From Hyphomicrobiales bacterium (GTDB lineage Bacteria; Pseudomonadota; Alphaproteobacteria; Rhizobiales; Xanthobacteraceae), in assembly GCA_017305715.1 (NCBI GenBank), contig JAFKKG010000029.1:1-64000 (forward strand): a stretch of 64,000 nucleotides of DNA. The letters are read 5' to 3'. Below, piece after piece: positions 61,416 to 64,000 of this stretch. Positions within the stretch are counted from its first letter, which is position 1. Each line of letters opens with the position of its first letter. The translations under genes and the position numbers were made by a program. The notes beneath the pieces were generated by a model. It searched no databases and was not told the DNA's origin. It saw only the letters and a list, made by a program, of their open reading frames with translations.

Positions 61416-62960
61416 TCAGGTCACCGGCCCCGGCGTGAACAGCGTCAGATCGTTGTGAATGCCCCAGCGGTCGGACCACACTTTGGTGCGGCCGCTGGCG
61501 ACATCGAGGATCAGTCTGAACAGATCCCAGCCGGTTTCCTCGATGGTGGCTTCGCCGGTGGCGATGCGGCCGGCGTCGAAGTCGATCAGATCCTTCCAGC
61601 GCCGCGCCAGTTCGGTGCGCGTCGATACCTTGATGACGGGGGCGGCGGCGAGCCCATAGGGCGTGCCGCGCCCGGTGGTGAACACCTGCAAGGTCATTCC
61701 GGAAGCGAGCTGCAGCGTGCCGCAGATGAAGTCGCTGGCGGGCGTTGCCGCAAAGATCATGCCTTTCCTGCGCACGCGCTCGCCCGGCGACAGCACGTCG
61801 ACGATCGCGCTGGAGCCGGACTTGACGATCGAGCCCAGGGATTTTTCCACGATATTGGCCAGCCCGCCCTTTTTGTTGCCCGGCGTGGTATTGGCGCTGC
61901 GGTCGGCGTCACCCTTGGCGAGATAGCCGTCATACCAGTCCATTTCGCGGATCAGTGCACGGCCGACGTCTTCGCTCGCGGCGCGCCGCGTCAGCAGGTG
62001 AATGGCGTCGCGCACTTCGGTGACCTCGGAAAACATCACGGCGGCACCGGCGCGCACCAAGAGGTCGGCGGCAAAGCCGAGCGCGGGATTGGCGGTCACG
62101 CCGGAAAAGGCATCCGAGCCGCCGCATTGCAGGCCGATGACGAGGTCGGAAGCGGGACAGGTCTCACGGCGGCGTTTGTCGAGCACGGCCAGGCGCGCAT
62201 CGGCCATCTCCATGATGGCGTCGACGATGGCGCCAAAGCCGTCGAACGCCTCGTCCTGCATCCGCACGACGCTGCTGTCGGTCCCTTCCGGGAGCAGCCG
62301 CTCGGGAACGAGTTTTTCGCAGCCGAGGCCGACGACCATGGCCTCGCCGCCGAAATTCGGATTGAGGGCGAGGTTTTGCAGGGTGCGTATCGGCACGATC
62401 GCGAGCGGCGCATTGATCGCAACGCCGCAGCCGTAATTATGGGTGAGGCCAACGACGTCGTCGACATTGGGATATTTCGGCAGCAGCTCCGCCTTGATGC
62501 GCTTGATCGCAAACTGCAGCGTGCCGGCGACGCATTGCACGCTGGTCGAGATCGCCAGCACGTTCTTGGTGCCCACCGATCCGTCCGCGTTGCGAAAGCC
62601 TTCGAAGGTGTAGCCCTCGAGCGGCGCCTGCGGGGCAGGGACGGCGGTGGCGAGTTCGAGCTTGTCGAGTTCGGGCGGCGTCGGCATCTCGATGTGCGCC
62701 TCGTCAACCCATTCGCCGGCCAGGATCGGCTTTGCGGCGGTGCCGATCACCTCGTTGTAGCGACGGATCGGTGCGCCCTCGGCGATATCAGACAGCGCCA
62801 CCTTGTGGCCCTGCGGCACGAAACCGCGCAGTTCGAGACCGCAGGCAAAACGGCTCTTCGCCGGCAATCCGAGATCGTTGACCACGATCGCCACATTGTC
62901 CCTGGGGTCGAGCCTGATATAGCGCGGCTCATAGGCCTGCGCCGTCGCGGTTGCCGTCAC
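61416..62960 (-). CDS. garD: Galactarate dehydratase (UxaA/GarD family)
   Basis: 514 residues. The N-terminal SAF-like domain (about 1-95) is followed by the dehydratase body with [31 protein letters not shown] and [20 protein letters not shown], the GarD/UxaA signatures. It dehydrates galactarate to 5-keto-4-deoxyglucarate using a metal. GTG 62960 with AGGGAGA upstream is chosen; the frame is open to 62990. With dgoK/dgoA 6 kb away it points to sugar-acid use. Altronate or a related aldarate is a possible alternative substrate. Confidence 0.88.
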   Translation of the reverse strand: MTATATAQAYEPRYIRLDPRDNVAIVVNDLGLPAKSRFACGLELRGFVPQGHKVALSDIAEGAPIRRYNEVIGTAAKPILAGEWVDEAHIEMPTPPELDKLELATAVPAPQAPLEGYTFEGFRNADGSVGTKNVLAISTSVQCVAGTLQFAIKRIKAELLPKYPNVDDVVGLTHNYGCGVAINAPLAIVPIRTLQNLALNPNFGGEAMVVGLGCEKLVPERLLPEGTDSSVVRMQDEAFDGFGAIVDAIMEMADARLAVLDKRRRETCPASDLVIGLQCGGSDAFSGVTANPALGFAADLLVRAGAAVMFSEVTEVRDAIHLLTRRAASEDVGRALIREMDWYDGYLAKGDADRSANTTPGNKKGGLANIVEKSLGSIVKSGSSAIVDVLSPGERVRRKGMIFAATPASDFICGTLQLASGMTLQVFTTGRGTPYGLAAAPVIKVSTRTELARRWKDLIDFDAGRIATGEATIEETGWDLFRLILDVASGRTKVWSDRWGIHNDLTLFTPGPVT

Positions 62961-63146
62961 GAAATTCTCCCTGGATCGCGCCTGCCGCATTCGGCGCCAG
63001 TCCGGACAAGTATAGGCCGCTTTGGCGGATATATGAAGTTCGCGGATGGGGGCGACCGCTTGCTACACGCGTTCGGCCATTGTGAGGAGGCCTGCCGATG
63101 GGTTAGCCTCGCCGCCAAGAAACGCTAAGAGAAAACGGGGAGAAGC

Positions 63147-64000
63147 ATGGGCAAGAAAATAGCGATCGTGGGTGCCGGCGCCGTCGGCGGATATGCCGGC
63201 GCCCATATGGTGCAGGCCGGCGAGGACGTGACCTTCATCGATCCCTGGCCCGAGCATGTCGAGCACATGCGCCAGCACGGCCTGCGCGTCACCCATGCGA
63301 TGGATGTTCCGGAATTCTCCGTCCCGGTGCGCGCGCTGCATATCACCGACGCGCAGCAGCTCGCCCGGGAGGCGCCGGTCGACATCGCCTTCGTGTGCAT
63401 GAAATCCTATGACACCGCCTGGGCCACCATGCTGATCCGGCAATATCTGGCGCCGGACGGCTATGTGGTGTCGCTGCAGAACTGCATGAACGAAGAGACC
63501 ATCGCCGGCATCGTCGGCTGGGGCAAGACGCTCGGCTGCATCGCCAGCAGCATCACGGTCAATCTGCCGGAGCCGGGTCACATCCACCGCGGCGCCGGCA
63601 AGCACGGCGCGGCGCATACGGTGTTCCGCGCCGGCGAAGTGCACGGCCGCATCACGCCGAGGGCAGAGGAAGTCTGCCGCCTGGTCGCCTACACCGACAG
63701 TGCCAAGGTGACCGATAATCTGTGGGGCGAACGCTGGTCGAAACTGGTCGCCAATGTCATGGGCAACGGGTTGTCCGCCTGCACCGGCATGACCGGCGGC
63801 CAGATGCTGGAGAGCGAGCCGGTCCGCCGCTTCTCCACCCGGCTCGGCAGCGAGGCCATCCGCGTCGGGCAGGCGCATGGCTATCAGCTCGAAGAGATAT
63901 TGCATCTGCCGCCGGAGACGATCGCGCAGGCCGGCGAGGGCAATGAAGAGGCGATGCGCGCCTGCGACGCGCAGCGCTTCAAGGACGGCAAGCGCACCTC
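63147..64000 (+). CDS. Ketopantoate reductase-like oxidoreductase (3' end cut by window)
   Basis: The first 284 residues are present. NAD(P) motif KIAIVGAGAVGGYAGAHMVQ, then VSLQNCMNEETIAG and WSKLVANVMGNGLSACTG, with the catalytic lysine in the last stretch. GGGGAG precedes ATG 63147. Fits the ApbA/PanE superfamily (2-dehydropantoate 2-reductase), but many paralogs in catabolic regions act on other 2-keto acids. Divergent from the galactarate dehydratase. Confidence 0.87.
   Translation, partial: MGKKIAIVGAGAVGGYAGAHMVQAGEDVTFIDPWPEHVEHMRQHGLRVTHAMDVPEFSVPVRALHITDAQQLAREAPVDIAFVCMKSYDTAWATMLIRQYLAPDGYVVSLQNCMNEETIAGIVGWGKTLGCIASSITVNLPEPGHIHRGAGKHGAAHTVFRAGEVHGRITPRAEEVCRLVAYTDSAKVTDNLWGERWSKLVANVMGNGLSACTGMTGGQMLESEPVRRFSTRLGSEAIRVGQAHGYQLEEILHLPPETIAQAGEGNEEAMRACDAQRFKDGKRT

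Noticed and set aside
61104-63128. Very long open frame on the plus strand
   Set aside because: It is antisense to the galactarate dehydratase gene, whose family motifs are clear. Its composition (His/Arg/Gly/Asp-rich, no motifs) is that of a GC-rich shadow frame.
1-64000. CRISPR arrays, rRNA or tRNA genes
   Set aside because: No regularly spaced repeats and no tRNA cloverleaf or rRNA signature was noticed on reading the intergenic regions. A covariance-model scan would settle tRNAs and small RNAs.

Overview
The window is GC-rich, densely coded DNA that looks like a chromosomal segment of a soil alphaproteobacterium of the Bradyrhizobium/Rhodopseudomonas group (Nitrobacteraceae). The clues are many Liv-type and Bug-type uptake systems, IclR/LysR/LuxR-controlled catabolic clusters, a Caulobacter-style tad/cpa pilus locus, and a degraded recombinase/DUF2924 pair. 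The genus is inferred from gene content and style, not from a marker gene. I saw no rRNA, tRNA, CRISPR array or intact insertion sequence.

Layout. (1) 1-6.3 kb: a truncated IclR regulator faces a branched-chain-type ABC transporter (binding protein, LivH, LivM, LivG, LivF) followed by a short-chain dehydrogenase. (2) 6.4-25.0 kb: a catabolic island. It has a LuxR-type regulator, acyl-CoA dehydrogenase, SCP-x-type thiolase, DUF5938-like oxidoreductase, acyl-CoA ligase and SDR. Next come a single-chain P450-reductase fusion, a second LuxR-type regulator and an IclR regulator. It ends with a second transporter set in which LivM and LivG are fused, with a FAD monooxygenase and a DUF2783 protein inside the operon. 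The reading is uptake, hydroxylation, CoA activation and beta-oxidation-like breakdown of an unknown aromatic or alicyclic acid. (3) 25.0-25.8 kb: remnants of a serine recombinase and a DUF2924 gene at the island edge. (4) 27.2-40.1 kb: a Tad pilus locus: two tandem Flp pilins behind a sigma-54-like promoter, a strong terminator, then cpaA, cpaB, cpaE/tadZ, cpaF/tadA, tadB, tadC, a TadE-like protein, a large TadG-like protein, another TadE-like protein, the secretin cpaC, a small lipoprotein, tadD and a membrane protein. A DUF2029 glycosyltransferase lies divergently upstream.

(5) 40.4-52.0 kb: a membrane-anchored coiled-coil protein, then two Bug-protein modules. One is CocE-type hydrolase plus Bug with a divergent LysR. 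The other is FAD monooxygenase, alpha/beta hydrolase and Bug with a divergent LysR. A class III nucleotide cyclase and a VOC-fold protein are also here. (6) 52.1-56.1 kb: a stand-alone molybdenum hydroxylase large subunit translationally coupled to dgoK, then dgoA (acid-sugar catabolism). (7) 56.1-61.1 kb: a GT39-like membrane glycosyltransferase, a DUF3313 lipoprotein, and an OmpR-type response regulator with its histidine kinase. (8) 61.4-64.0 kb: a galactarate dehydratase and a truncated ketopantoate-reductase-like gene.

Most interesting: the CYP199-like self-sufficient P450 in its regulated island; the terminator with competing GC hairpins between the pilins and the Tad machine; the beta-helix-like extension of TadG; the Mo-hydroxylase-dgoK-dgoA operon; and several inverted repeats placed exactly at regulator start sites.
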